DNA from: Actinomycetes bacterium
GTDB taxonomy: Bacteria; Actinomycetota; Actinomycetes; Propionibacteriales; Propionibacteriaceae
Length of the DNA: 64,000 bases
Assembly (NCBI GenBank): GCA_023458095.1
Contig: JAEXAS010000026.1
Location: forward strand, 1-64,000
Direction of reading: 5' to 3'
Translations under genes and position numbers: made by a program
Notes under the pieces: model-generated
The model's input: the letters and a program-made list of their open reading frames with translations, nothing else
What the model was told of the DNA's origin: nothing
The model's database searches: none
Part shown: one piece after another, positions 19,777 through 28,788 of the stretch
Layout of the letters: every line of letters begins with the position of its first letter
How positions within the stretch are numbered: position 1 is the stretch's first letter

Positions 19777-20970
19777 CTAGCCTTCCAACGCGACCCGACG
19801 AGCCTTGAGTCTGCGGGTCATCGTTCGAAGCCGAGCGGCATCAAAGGGCAGGGCGCCACCTTCAAGATCGTCCAGCATGCCGGCTGTTGCGGCGAGCACC
19901 TCGTTGAGGGCACGCTCCGCTGCCGACTGGGGCAGCCCCGCCTCGACACCGAAGGCGAGAAAGCGCTTGCGACTGAGCCCCTGACTGACGCCGTGAAGGC
20001 GCAGCGCCAGGGTGGTGTCCCCGTAAGGCACTGTGCTGGGAACGTCGTAGACCGGCGCCACTCGCCATTCGCCGTCGACCTGCCGCACGACCGAGACATT
20101 CTTGGCATGCAGGTCGCCGTTGCCGGTCAACCAGGCGAAGGCGAACTGTTGATAGACCGCACGGGCAGCCACCCGGGCGGCCGCGCACACCCCACTCGCC
20201 GCCGCAACCACCTGCTCAGCGGTGACCGAATACTTGTCGGCCGGGTAGCGGCCCATCAACTGGAGCGCATCCTCCACGGCCAGCCGGCGCACGGTGCCGT
20301 CGTCTGCGATCTCCCGATCGAATCGTTTGACGACCAAGCCGGGGCGCCCCTCAACGTCGTGCACGAGCTGGGCTGAAGCCACCGGCAGTTTCAGCTTGCG
20401 GGCCAATCCGAGGAAGTAGTGCTCATTCACCACAGCATGGGGATAGTCAGGCGGGTCGAGTTTGACGATGGCAGGCCCCGAACCAAGCCGCGCAGGAAAG
20501 CTGATCATCCCCGCGGAGAGTTTGTCCTGGGCACCGGCCAGACCGACCCGGTCCACGAATCCGTTCTCGGCCATCAGGTCGGCGAATCGCAACGAGGTCA
20601 GGTCGTTCAGATTCTCTGCCACCGGATCGGCCGCCACCAGGTCGCCACCGTCGGCGATGACGGCCACGTCGCCGACCAGGTCCAACCCCACGGCGAGCAG
20701 CAGGCTGAGTTCATCATCAGCCGAAGTCTTCACCGATCGCAGCAGAGCGCTCAATCGCCGACCTTCGGGGAGCAGGTTGGCGAAGAAGGCAGGAACCGCA
20801 CCGGCAGGGCTGAGCAGTGACGTGTCCACCGGCAAGCTGCGAGCAACAGCGGGCCCGCTGTACTCCCTCAGGTACTCGAATCGCACGCCGTCAGCGCTTC
20901 GGGTGAGGGTGGCTGCAGGCTTTCCAGCCTTGAACACCACAGCCTGTTGGACGTGGCGCGGATCGGTCAC
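19777..20970 (-). CDS. hipA: HipA-like toxin kinase
   Basis: 397 aa. HipA family Ser/Thr kinase: N-subdomain with FFANLLPEGRRL, GAQDKLSAGMISFPAR (the GxQxK motif), the catalytic loop WLTGNGDLHAKNVSVV with the conserved D-x-H-x-K-N, and the metal-binding APVYDVPST. HipA toxins phosphorylate aminoacyl-tRNA synthetases and cause growth arrest and persistence. It overlaps the hipB stop by 4 bp and is convergent with gnd. All key residues are intact. Confidence 0.9.
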   Translation of the reverse strand: MTDPRHVQQAVVFKAGKPAATLTRSADGVRFEYLREYSGPAVARSLPVDTSLLSPAGAVPAFFANLLPEGRRLSALLRSVKTSADDELSLLLAVGLDLVGDVAVIADGGDLVAADPVAENLNDLTSLRFADLMAENGFVDRVGLAGAQDKLSAGMISFPARLGSGPAIVKLDPPDYPHAVVNEHYFLGLARKLKLPVASAQLVHDVEGRPGLVVKRFDREIADDGTVRRLAVEDALQLMGRYPADKYSVTAEQVVAAASGVCAAARVAARAVYQQFAFAWLTGNGDLHAKNVSVVRQVDGEWRVAPVYDVPSTVPYGDTTLALRLHGVSQGLSRKRFLAFGVEAGLPQSAAERALNEVLAATAGMLDDLEGGALPFDAARLRTMTRRLKARRVALEG

Positions 20971-21170
20971 GACTGCCCCCGCAGTTCGACCCGCAGCCGC
21001 AAGCCCAGGACTTCAAGGAGCAATTGCACCTTGTCCAGCCGGACACTCGACTTGCCAGATTCGACCAACCGGACGAAGCGCTCCGACACCCCGGCGAGTT
21101 CAGCGGCTTCAGCTTGGGAAAGCCGCAGAGCCTTACGGCGCTGCCGCGAGAGTTCTGCCAACGAATCCAT
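20967..21170 (-). CDS. hipB: HipB-like antitoxin
   Basis: 67 aa, ATG, with GGAGGTGTC upstream. A single XRE-type helix-turn-helix domain (LRLSQAEAAELAGVSERFVR, then LVESGKSSVRLDKVQLLLEV). Small DNA-binding antitoxin that represses the operon and sequesters HipA. It is upstream of and overlaps hipA, the standard order. Three palindromes that could be its operators lie upstream. Confidence 0.9.
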   Translation of the reverse strand: MDSLAELSRQRRKALRLSQAEAAELAGVSERFVRLVESGKSSVRLDKVQLLLEVLGLRLRVELRGQS

Positions 21171-21182
21171 GACACCTCCAAA

Positions 21183-21199
21183 TCGGCACGAAAATGCCT
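21183..21199. promoter_or_regulatory. hipBA operator O1 (imperfect)
   Basis: TCGGCACGAAAATGCCTA: a degenerate copy of the perfect dyads at 21244 and 21306. It lies 13 bp upstream of the hipB start codon. Confidence 0.55.
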
Positions 21200-21243
21200 A
21201 TTTGAGGCAGTATGCACCCACCACACCACCACAGTCCACACTT

Positions 21244-21261
21244 TCGGCACGATTGTGCCGA
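21244..21261. promoter_or_regulatory. hipBA operator O2
   Basis: TCGGCAC-GATT-GTGCCGA, a perfect 7-bp dyad, 61 bp from O1. HipB family repressors bind several spaced palindromes upstream of hipBA, so this is the natural candidate. Confidence 0.7.
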
Positions 21262-21305
21262 TTTCCCGAGCAACCACACCCCCCTGCGGCACCCACTCCC
21301 CGAAT

Positions 21306-21321
21306 CGGCACGATCGTGCCG
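21306..21321. promoter_or_regulatory. hipBA operator O3
   Basis: CGGCACGATCGTGCCG, a perfect 16-bp palindrome, 62 bp from O2 (start to start). The near-equal spacing of the three sites, about six helical turns, would suit co-operative binding on one DNA face. Confidence 0.7.
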
Positions 21322-21463
21322 CACAAGTCGTCCGGATTCACCCCTGGTCGCTTCGGACACGACGGCCCCAGCTTCCTGAACGTGGCGGCAACTCAGGGCG
21401 CTGTTTGCGCACTGCGGCAATCAAGTGGCCAGGCGACCCTGGCATCTGCCATAGTCCCGACCT

Positions 21464-23260
21464 ATGAGCGAAGCGACATCATTCCGAGTCGATTTGCGCG
21501 GCATGATCTCCTTGCTCGGCAAACACCTGTACTCCACGCCGGACGTCTTTCTTCGAGAACTCCTCCAAAACGGCGTCGATGCGATTACCGCTCGAGCTGA
21601 TGGCGGCACCATTGCCCCCTCATGGTCGATCAGGATCACCAGTTCGCTGGCGCCCGGTGAGCTCTTTCGCTGCACCGACGATGGAGTCGGCATGACCTTG
21701 GCGCAGGCCCAAGAGGTGCTCTCAACCGTGGGCAAGAGCTCGAAACGTAACGACTATGACCTTCCCGTCCGCGGCTATCTCGGACAGTTCGGAATCGGCC
21801 TGCTGAGCTGTTTCATGCTCGCCGACAAGGTCACCGTCCGCACCCGCGCTGCAAACTCGGCTGCCGTGGAATGGGTCGGGTATTCCTCCGGCGTCTTCAC
21901 TGCCACCGAGATCGCCGACGATCTCCCCATCGGCACCACAGTCGAGTTCGTCCCGCACCCCGACGAGGCCCGGCTCACGACAGCCGACTCGCTGCGGGAA
22001 CTGAGCACCTACTACGGCCAATATCTGCCCGTTCGTATCGAGGTCGATTCAACTTCGATCAACACCGCACCCTTCTGGACCGATCCGGACCGGGCTGATC
22101 CCGACCAACTCGAACAGCTCAGCATCGATCTGCTCGGCCAGCCTGCTTTGACCGCGATTCCGCTCTCGGTTGCCGGAACCGACCTTGCCGGCACCGCCTT
22201 CGTGCTGCCCTACGCCCCCAGCCCCAGCGCTCGGCAGGCGCACCGGGTGTACCTGGGCGGAATGCTGGTCAGCGAAGCCAGCGACAACCTGCTGCCCGAC
22301 TGGGCCTATTTCTGCCGCTGCATCATCACCACCAGCGACGTGAATCCGACGGCTTCTCGAGAGCAGCTCATCGACGATGAGGCACTAGCCCACGTCCGGG
22401 AGGGCCTGGGAGCGGCACTTCGACGGTGGGTGGAACACACCGCCCGAAGCCAGCCGGAGGTTTGGGCCCGATTCGTCGCCGTTCACCATCTGGGTCTGCG
22501 CTCGGTCGCAGCCCATGACCCAGCTTTGGCGACCATCGTCGTCCCCTGGCTGCCTTTCGAAACCTCGGCCGGACGCATGCCACTGGGCACCTTCGCCAAA
22601 CGTTGGCCCGTGGTGCGCTACGTCAGCGACCTTGCCGAGTTCGACACCGTGTCGGCTCTGGCCGCTGCGGACGAGCCGGTTCTGAATGCCGGCTACACCT
22701 ACGATGCCGCCCTGATCAGCGATCTCCCTCGCATCATCCCTGGCGTGGAGGTGACCGAGGTGAGGGTCCTTGATGCGCTTGCCGCGCTGGCCGCACCCGC
22801 CCCCGCCGACCAGGTGCTGACCAGTGCGCTCGAGCGAAAGGCCGCCGCCGCCTTGGAGTCGGTGGACTGCGATGTCATGGTGCGCGTCTTCGAGCCGTCC
22901 GATGTCATGTCTTTCCTTGTCACCGACCCCCATCTGTGGCGTCGGCTCGACACACAGCAGATCACCTCGAAACCAGGTCTGTGGTCATCGATGATCGCGG
23001 CCGTCGAGCAGGCAGCGCCGCAGGCGCCCTCAGCAACAGCCCGCGCCGCCACCCTGTGTCTGAACTGGTCAAGCCCCGCCATCAGGCACCTGGCCACTGC
23101 TGACGATCGGCTGGCCGTCGATCGCATCATTCGTGTGCTCTACTGCCAGGCGGCGGTCAACACCCATCGTCCTTTGCATTCTGCCGAGCGTGGCCTTCTC
23201 GCGGCGGCTTTGGACGACTTACTGAGCCTGACGTCGTCTCCGGAAGCGCCGAAGCCATGA
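21464..23260 (+). CDS. Hsp90/HtpG-family ATPase
   Basis: 598 aa. GHKL ATPase motifs of Hsp90 are all visible: FLRELLQNGVDAI (Glu/Asn/Asp box, residue ~30), CTDDGVGMT (G1 box), and GYLGQFGIGLLSCFMLADKV, very close to the HtpG lid motif. The middle domain holds NPTASREQLIDDEA, equivalent to the HtpG SRE catalytic loop. The C-terminal part is divergent and lacks an MEEVD tail. A CATAGT box 8 bp before the ATG suggests a leaderless message. It overlaps the following TPR gene by 4 bp, so the two products are probably made in equal amounts. This is a divergent paralogue class rather than canonical htpG. Confidence 0.8.
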   Translation: MSEATSFRVDLRGMISLLGKHLYSTPDVFLRELLQNGVDAITARADGGTIAPSWSIRITSSLAPGELFRCTDDGVGMTLAQAQEVLSTVGKSSKRNDYDLPVRGYLGQFGIGLLSCFMLADKVTVRTRAANSAAVEWVGYSSGVFTATEIADDLPIGTTVEFVPHPDEARLTTADSLRELSTYYGQYLPVRIEVDSTSINTAPFWTDPDRADPDQLEQLSIDLLGQPALTAIPLSVAGTDLAGTAFVLPYAPSPSARQAHRVYLGGMLVSEASDNLLPDWAYFCRCIITTSDVNPTASREQLIDDEALAHVREGLGAALRRWVEHTARSQPEVWARFVAVHHLGLRSVAAHDPALATIVVPWLPFETSAGRMPLGTFAKRWPVVRYVSDLAEFDTVSALAAADEPVLNAGYTYDAALISDLPRIIPGVEVTEVRVLDALAALAAPAPADQVLTSALERKAAAALESVDCDVMVRVFEPSDVMSFLVTDPHLWRRLDTQQITSKPGLWSSMIAAVEQAAPQAPSATARAATLCLNWSSPAIRHLATADDRLAVDRIIRVLYCQAAVNTHRPLHSAERGLLAAALDDLLSLTSSPEAPKP

Positions 23261-26043
23261 AGCAAACCCCAGAACTCGCCGACCTGTACCTCCAACTGCA
23301 TGAAGCCGACTGGACGCGCGTCCCTCCGCTGCTTGAGCGAGCGATCGCCGTCGCTACAGAGGCGAACGACGAAGACTCCCTCTACCAACTGCGCCGGATG
23401 ATGGTTGACGCGGCGTCGTATCTCGGCGACGCACCGACCCAACTCGCTTCGTTCACCACTGTGGTCGAGCAGCACCTCCACGACCCGGAACGCTTCCCGA
23501 ACGTCGTCACCAGTCCGAGCCGCTCGAATCTCGAGTATCAGATTGGCAACACTATGGACACGCTCGCCGAGAACTCCAGCGTTACCCGGGATCAACTTGA
23601 ACAAGCCATGGCCTCGGCCTATCGGGTCTATCACCTGCACAGCACAGCCGACACGAATGTGCCTGTCGACGACCTGGCCAGGGCGATCTACCTCGGCGAC
23701 ACCGATCGGCTCAGTGAACTGGCCGAACAGGTGAGGCGGATCACGGTTGTCGGCACCTCACGATGCGAGGCCTGTGACAGACACTTACTGATTCACGCCG
23801 ACCTGAATACCGGGAACCTTGATGCCGCCCTGACCACGGCTGAGCTGATGCTTCGTGACAAGCTGTCGTGCCCCATCGAGCCTGCTTTCAGCTTCGCACG
23901 CCTTCTCGTACCGGCACTCCTTGAAGGGCACCTCGACTTCGTCTCACGGCACTTCGAACGGGTGAACTCCGCTGTCGCGCCCTCGGTCAGTGAACGTGTC
24001 AGCATTCGCCTTTCCCTGTTGCCACTGGCAGCACTGACCGAGAACCTGGCCTTCGGCTTGGCCGAGTTCGAACGGCGCCTCGTCGATCTCGCTGGCCTTC
24101 GCTACAACGATCTGGTGCGCCTGGAGTTTTTCGCTGCAGGTGCAGTTCTGTTGACCCGCGCGGCGGTTCGAGGTCTGGGTCAGCGAGCCGTACGCGATAC
24201 CACCGGCACACTCGCCGCCTTCGGCATCGGCAGCGGCGACGAAACGGTGGAAAGCCTCGCCCCTCGGCTGTGGAGTGCGGCTGAGGAGTTGGCCGCCCGG
24301 TTCGACTCCGGACGCGGCAACACCTTCCGCAGCGATCGACTCAACCAAATGCGCTCCTGGTCGGCGGTATCCATCCCGCTGCCCCTGGGCCCGCAACCTG
24401 AACCGGCCATGGTCACCGTGCCCGACCCGGCTCGCTCGTCGGCCGAGTGGGTCACCTGGGCGGCAACCCGTCTGCGGCTCTCCGATCCCATAGGCGCTCT
24501 GGAGGCGTGCACCCGCGCTCTCAATGGCGGCGATCTGGACCCCTCACTTCGCACCGACGCGCTGGGCTATCGTCTGCGCGCCCAGGCCACAGTGTGGCAA
24601 ACCGCTGCGGGAGTGACCCGCGTCGCCGAGCTCGATCCCGAGTCCCAGGCTGAGCTGGCCAACCAATTCGCTGAACTCACAGCAGGTCTGATTGACATCG
24701 GCAGGCCCAGCCGCGCCGCGATCCTCACTGCCTTGGGATTGGCCCAGTATGACCGGGGCGTTCAGCACGAGGCCGACCGGCTCACCACGCTCCTTGAGCA
24801 GTTTGACGACGCCCCGGCGGCCGACCGTTCACTGTTGGAAGCTCACCTGTCCAGCGCACTTGCTGAGGCTGGGCGATCCACTGAGGCGATGGAGATGGCG
24901 ATCCGTGCGGCTGAGCACGTCGAGGCCGGCTCGCACCTCGAAGAGCGTCATCGCACCTGGCTGTTCACCGGGACGACGCTCGCCCGATTCGGCCACGCCG
25001 AAAGCCGCACCTGGTTTGAGCGGGTCGTTGCCGAGACGCCCGACCTCCCCGGCACCCGCGCCGTCGGACTGCTGTTGCTGACCCAAAGCCTCGCCGCAGC
25101 CGGGGAGTGGGAACAGGCGATCGCCGCCGCGGTGCAAGCCATCGAGCTGTTCACCGAGGTCGACGCCCCGAGATGGGCTGCCGACGCCGCCGGGCAGCAA
25201 GCGTCGCTACTCGAACACACCGGTGACCTGGCCGGGGCAATTCGGGCTACCCGACGCATTCTTCACCTCACCGCCGCGGTCGAGTCCTTCAACAGCGTCC
25301 CCGCGCAACTGCAGTTGGCACGTCTGTTGGTGTTGACCGGCCAGGCTGCCGATGCTGTGCCCATCCTGGTCGACGTGGATGCCGAGTTGGCCGAGAACGA
25401 GGGCCTGGGCACCCACGAGGCCTACCAATGCGCGTACTGGATGGGTCGAGCCCACCGCGATCTCGGCGACGTCGAGACCACAGCCAGCCTGTGGCGAGCA
25501 GCCCTCGATAAGGCCAAGGCCAACCCGGCAGCCGCTGAATGGGTCGCCGAATTCAGCTGGGTCTTGGGTGAGTTGCTGGCAGCGCACGGTCAGGGGGATG
25601 CCGCCGTGGAGGTTCTTGAAGCCATGCGGGCGATCCTCCGGGCTGGTGACAATCCGCTCGCTGAGATCAGTCTGGACATGCGAATCGGGCTGATCACCTG
25701 TATGAATGGCGACGCGTCCGGGATTGACCTTCTCCTTCGGGCCCGGAGCAACGCCGAAGCGGCAGCGGCATCCTGGGAGGCCGCCGACATCACCGAAGTC
25801 CTCGCCCGGGGACTACGAGCGCTGGGTCGCAGCGACGACGCTGTCGCCGCCGCCCTGGACGCCAGTGACCGTTTTACCGCTGCCGGCGACCAACGCAACG
25901 GGTGGCAGTTGCTGGGACTGGCTGCGACCATCTTGGCCGAGAATGGACGCTTCGGTGAAGCGATTGCCTTGCTGGAGCCGGTCGCAGCGGAGGATCCCTC
26001 GCTGGCCGCGCTGCTCGAAGAGATCCGAAAGCAAAGCAGCTAA
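23257..26043 (+). CDS. large TPR-repeat protein coupled to Hsp90
   Basis: 928 aa, ATGA overlap with the Hsp90-like gene. Almost entirely alpha-helical, with degenerate TPR-like pairs throughout, clearest from about residue 390 on (WVTWAATRLRLSDPIGALEA; ALAEAGRSTEAMEMAIRAAE; GEWEQAIAAAVQAIELFTEV; AWLxxTGQAADAVPIL-type blocks; GRFGEAIALLEPVAAEDPSL at the end). No signal peptide or membrane segment. TPR domains bind Hsp90 in eukaryotes; here the gene arrangement suggests a dedicated partner or adaptor, which is inference. Confidence 0.7.
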   Translation: MKQTPELADLYLQLHEADWTRVPPLLERAIAVATEANDEDSLYQLRRMMVDAASYLGDAPTQLASFTTVVEQHLHDPERFPNVVTSPSRSNLEYQIGNTMDTLAENSSVTRDQLEQAMASAYRVYHLHSTADTNVPVDDLARAIYLGDTDRLSELAEQVRRITVVGTSRCEACDRHLLIHADLNTGNLDAALTTAELMLRDKLSCPIEPAFSFARLLVPALLEGHLDFVSRHFERVNSAVAPSVSERVSIRLSLLPLAALTENLAFGLAEFERRLVDLAGLRYNDLVRLEFFAAGAVLLTRAAVRGLGQRAVRDTTGTLAAFGIGSGDETVESLAPRLWSAAEELAARFDSGRGNTFRSDRLNQMRSWSAVSIPLPLGPQPEPAMVTVPDPARSSAEWVTWAATRLRLSDPIGALEACTRALNGGDLDPSLRTDALGYRLRAQATVWQTAAGVTRVAELDPESQAELANQFAELTAGLIDIGRPSRAAILTALGLAQYDRGVQHEADRLTTLLEQFDDAPAADRSLLEAHLSSALAEAGRSTEAMEMAIRAAEHVEAGSHLEERHRTWLFTGTTLARFGHAESRTWFERVVAETPDLPGTRAVGLLLLTQSLAAAGEWEQAIAAAVQAIELFTEVDAPRWAADAAGQQASLLEHTGDLAGAIRATRRILHLTAAVESFNSVPAQLQLARLLVLTGQAADAVPILVDVDAELAENEGLGTHEAYQCAYWMGRAHRDLGDVETTASLWRAALDKAKANPAAAEWVAEFSWVLGELLAAHGQGDAAVEVLEAMRAILRAGDNPLAEISLDMRIGLITCMNGDASGIDLLLRARSNAEAAAASWEAADITEVLARGLRALGRSDDAVAAALDASDRFTAAGDQRNGWQLLGLAATILAENGRFGEAIALLEPVAAEDPSLAALLEEIRKQSS

Positions 26044-26107
26044 CCGAACACTCCCGAAACGCACCCACCGCTGCGACGGCACTGGACCAGAGAGGAAGGA
26101 GCGGCCG

Positions 26108-26296
26108 ATGGCCTTCGACTACGGCGATGAGGTGTCCGTGACCGAGGCGGCGCGAACTCCCGAGCAGGTCGGCAAGGTCGGCGTCATGGTGGGAATCGGC
26201 GAAGACGAGGGCAGCGGGCTTAGCTACGCGGTGCGACTGCACGGTGAGGACACCATCGTGTCCTTGTGGGAATCGGAATTGGCTGCCCACAGCTAG
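26108..26296 (+). CDS. 62-aa protein, SH3-like small barrel
   Basis: 62 aa, ATG preceded by GAGAGGAAGGAGCGGCCG. Sequence pattern DYGDEVSVTEAARTPEQVGK, a GVMVGIGED turn and SLWESELAAH at the end suggests five short beta strands, as in SH3/KOW-type barrels. No family recognised. It is 64 bp after the TPR gene and 53 bp before the next, on the same strand, so likely part of the same operon. Confidence 0.55.
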   Translation: MAFDYGDEVSVTEAARTPEQVGKVGVMVGIGEDEGSGLSYAVRLHGEDTIVSLWESELAAHS

Positions 26297-26349
26297 TCCG
26301 GCGGCCTCACCAGGCCGGACGGCGAGCGAGCTGACGAAGGAAGACAGCA

Positions 26350-27440
26350 GTGACCATGGACCCACGAGCAATCCTCGCCGACCCGCAGGCGGCCGAGTCG
26401 TATTACGTGTTCGCGGCTGGAGTGCTGTGGCGGGTCCAGGAAACGGGGCTGACCATGGTCGCCCCCTGCCCACCATCACCACGGTCTCCCGCGGCCTCGG
26501 CGATGGGCGCAGCGAAGGCAAGCCGTTGGAGATCGCGTTGTACGCCGATGGGCCCTGGGTGGGGGTCACCGAACGCTTCGGGGTCAACGCGGCCCTGGTC
26601 GACACGCGAAGCGGCGAGGCACGTCCGTTCGTCCGCACCGACTACCACTGCGACGTGTCGAGCTACTCCTTCGGCTTCCTCCACCACAACGGACGCACTC
26701 TGGTGGCTGCACAGACCGAATGGAATCGCCTCGATCTTTTCGACGCCGAGACCGGTGAGCTGCTCACCGATCGCGAGATCGCCATCACCGACTCCGGCGA
26801 GGTCGGCGCCGACGGCAATCGGATCTACCGCACGGTCAACTACCTCGACTACTTCCATTCCTTGCTACACACCAACCCCAGCGGCAGCGCGTTCCTCTCC
26901 AACGGCTGGGTGTGGCATCCGGCTGACATGGTGCGGATCTATCGCGTCGAGCAGTTCTTCAGCACCTTCGATGGCGGCGGCATCACCGTCGACATCCCGT
27001 TCAACTCCAACTGGGACCGTCCGGCGACCTTCATCGACGACAGCACTTTCGTGCTCGTCCTCGACGACACCACCGAAAGCCTCAGCCCGGACGAGGCCAC
27101 CGACTACCACTATCACCAGCTCGCCTTCTTCACCGTGCCCGAACCTCCGATGAGCGAGCACCGGCACGCCCCGACCCGCCTGGCGACCTGCGATGCCTTT
27201 CCGCTGGAGTCCTGCGGGGAAGTACATGGAGAGTTGCACTTCGACCCACCGTCCGGCCTGCTCGTGGCGCTGACACCCACCGCCGGCGCGGCGTTGATCA
27301 CCCTCGACGGCGAAGTCGTCCATCGTGAGCCCGATTTCAGCGCGGGCCCCGCACCAACTGACTGGACCTACTCGGCCCGGCATCGCCGCTTCTACCGCTG
27401 GCACGACGGACGCATCGACGAGCGCCCATTCCCCCATTGA
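26350..27440 (+). pseudogene. orphan gene with a single-base frameshift
   Basis: The first ~38 codons (GTG start, AAGGAAG upstream; VTMDPRAILADPQAAESYYV then FAAGVLWRVQETGLTMVAP) are in one frame and the rest (LPTITTVSRGLGDGRSEGKP to the TGA at 27438-27440) in another. Restoring one C to the run at 26462-26466 joins them as ...MVAP-LPTITT..., giving about 363 aa. The body looks like a beta-rich, aromatic-rich cytoplasmic protein (YHCDVSSYSFGFLHH; YFHSLLHTNPSGSAF); family unknown. Either a genuine inactivating deletion or a homopolymer sequencing error. Confidence 0.6.
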
Positions 27441-27464
27441 GGCCCCCCCGAAACCCCCACTAAG

Positions 27465-27494
27465 TTGGACATGATAATCGTTCTCATTTAGGCT
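27465..27494 (+). promoter_or_regulatory. promoter with Zur-like box, leaderless transcript
   Basis: TTGGAC (27465-27470), an 18-bp spacer and TAGGCT (27489-27494) form a good -35/-10 pair, only 6 bp before the ATG at 27501, so the message should be leaderless or nearly so. The spacer contains TGATAATCGTTCTCA (27472-27486), a dyad matching the TGAnAATnnTTnTCA form of Zur/Fur-family boxes. The CobW gene downstream makes zinc-responsive Zur the likely repressor. Confidence 0.7.
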
Positions 27495-27500
27495 GACGGG

Positions 27501-27803
27501 ATGATCAGCATCGGTCCCAGCAATCGGCCCGTCCCGGTTCAACAGACGGCCGAGTTGGATGCGGTTCTGGCACACCACAAGGAGTTCGTCCGATCCCATC
27601 TCGGCCTGACGGTCGATGATGTGGTGCTGATCAGCGCCCTCACCTGCACCCAGCCGGACTGCCCACCGGTCGAAACCGTTGTCATCGTCCTTGATCGGGG
27701 GCACCGCAAGTGGAAGTTCCCCGTACCTCCCGACGAACTGAGCACCGAACTGCTCCGCCACGAACTCGCAGCCTCACCAGAAGGACACACCACCCATGAC
27801 TGA
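27501..27803 (+). CDS. 100-aa Cys-motif protein of a Zur-type operon
   Basis: 100 aa, ATG, leaderless. The centre has VVLISALTCTQPDCPPVETV, a C-x5-C-P-P-x-E motif that could bind a metal, followed by a basic strand (RGHRKWKFPVPP). No membrane segment. Similar small proteins with CPPxET motifs are, from memory, found beside CobW GTPases; the function is not known. First gene of the operon, overlapping the CobW start by 8 bp. Confidence 0.6.
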   Translation: MISIGPSNRPVPVQQTAELDAVLAHHKEFVRSHLGLTVDDVVLISALTCTQPDCPPVETVVIVLDRGHRKWKFPVPPDELSTELLRHELAASPEGHTTHD

Positions 27804-28788
27804 AGCCTCCGACCCCCGCGTTCCGGTCACCGTCTTGACCGGATTCCTTGGCTCCGGCAAGACCACGCTGCTCAATCGGATTCTCACCGAAGAGCATGGG
27901 CTGCGAATCGCGGTCATCGAAAACGAGTTCGGTGAGGTCGGCGTTGACGACGCGCTCGTCCTCGATGCCCAAGAAGAGATCTTTGAGATGAACAACGGCT
28001 GCATCTGCTGCACCGTGCGCGGTGACCTGATCCGCATCCTGTCGGCGCTGATGCGCCAGAAGAACCGCTTCGATCGCATCGTCATCGAAACCACCGGACT
28101 GGCCGATCCGGCTCCCGTCGCGCAGACCTTCTTCATGGACGACGAACTGGGCTCACAGCTCCGACTGGATGCCATCGTCACTCTGGTCGACGCCGCCCAC
28201 ATCACCGCTCACCTGGACGAGGTTAAACCCGAGGGGGTGGAGAACGAAGCCGTCGAACAGATCGCCTTCGCCGATCGCATCGTGCTCAACAAGACTGACT
28301 TGGTCAGTCCCGATGACCTGATTGCCGTCATGAGCCGGCTGCGCCAGATCAACGCTGTGGCCCCGATCCTGCCTGCCCTGCAGGCCGGCGTCGCCCTCGC
28401 CGAAGTGCTGGACGTTGGCGCTTTCGACCTTCAGCGCGTCCTCGACTTCGATCCGACTTTTCTGGAGGAGTCCGAGCACTGCCACGATCTGTCGGTTACC
28501 TCGGTCGGCCTGGAAATCCCCGGCGAGGTCGACGTCACCAAGCTCAACGACTGGCTGGGTGACTTGCTGGCCACAAAAGGCGTGGACATCTTCCGGTCCA
28601 AGGGCATTCTCGCCCCGGCCGGATCTGCCACCGAGTACGTCTTCCAGGGCGTCCACATGCTCTTCGACGGCGCCGAAGGCCGGGAATGGGGTGAGCGTGA
28701 TCGAGTCAACCGAATGGTTTTCATCGGGCGCAACCTTGATCGCGACGAGTTGCACGCCTCCTTCCGTGCCTGCCTGGTGAGCGAATGA
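27796..28788 (+). CDS. CobW/ZNG1-family zinc-chaperone GTPase
   Basis: 330 aa. G1/Walker A GFLGSGKTTLLN at residue ~16, the metal motif CICC (residues ~73-76), IETTGLADPAPV (switch), LNKTDLV (G4), and the C-terminal CobW domain (VFQGVHMLFDG). COG0523 proteins of this type move zinc into client proteins during zinc starvation and are often Zur-regulated. The Zur-like box in the promoter and the Cys-motif partner fit zinc homeostasis rather than cobalamin synthesis, for which there are no neighbours. Confidence 0.88.
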   Translation: MTEASDPRVPVTVLTGFLGSGKTTLLNRILTEEHGLRIAVIENEFGEVGVDDALVLDAQEEIFEMNNGCICCTVRGDLIRILSALMRQKNRFDRIVIETTGLADPAPVAQTFFMDDELGSQLRLDAIVTLVDAAHITAHLDEVKPEGVENEAVEQIAFADRIVLNKTDLVSPDDLIAVMSRLRQINAVAPILPALQAGVALAEVLDVGAFDLQRVLDFDPTFLEESEHCHDLSVTSVGLEIPGEVDVTKLNDWLGDLLATKGVDIFRSKGILAPAGSATEYVFQGVHMLFDGAEGREWGERDRVNRMVFIGRNLDRDELHASFRACLVSE

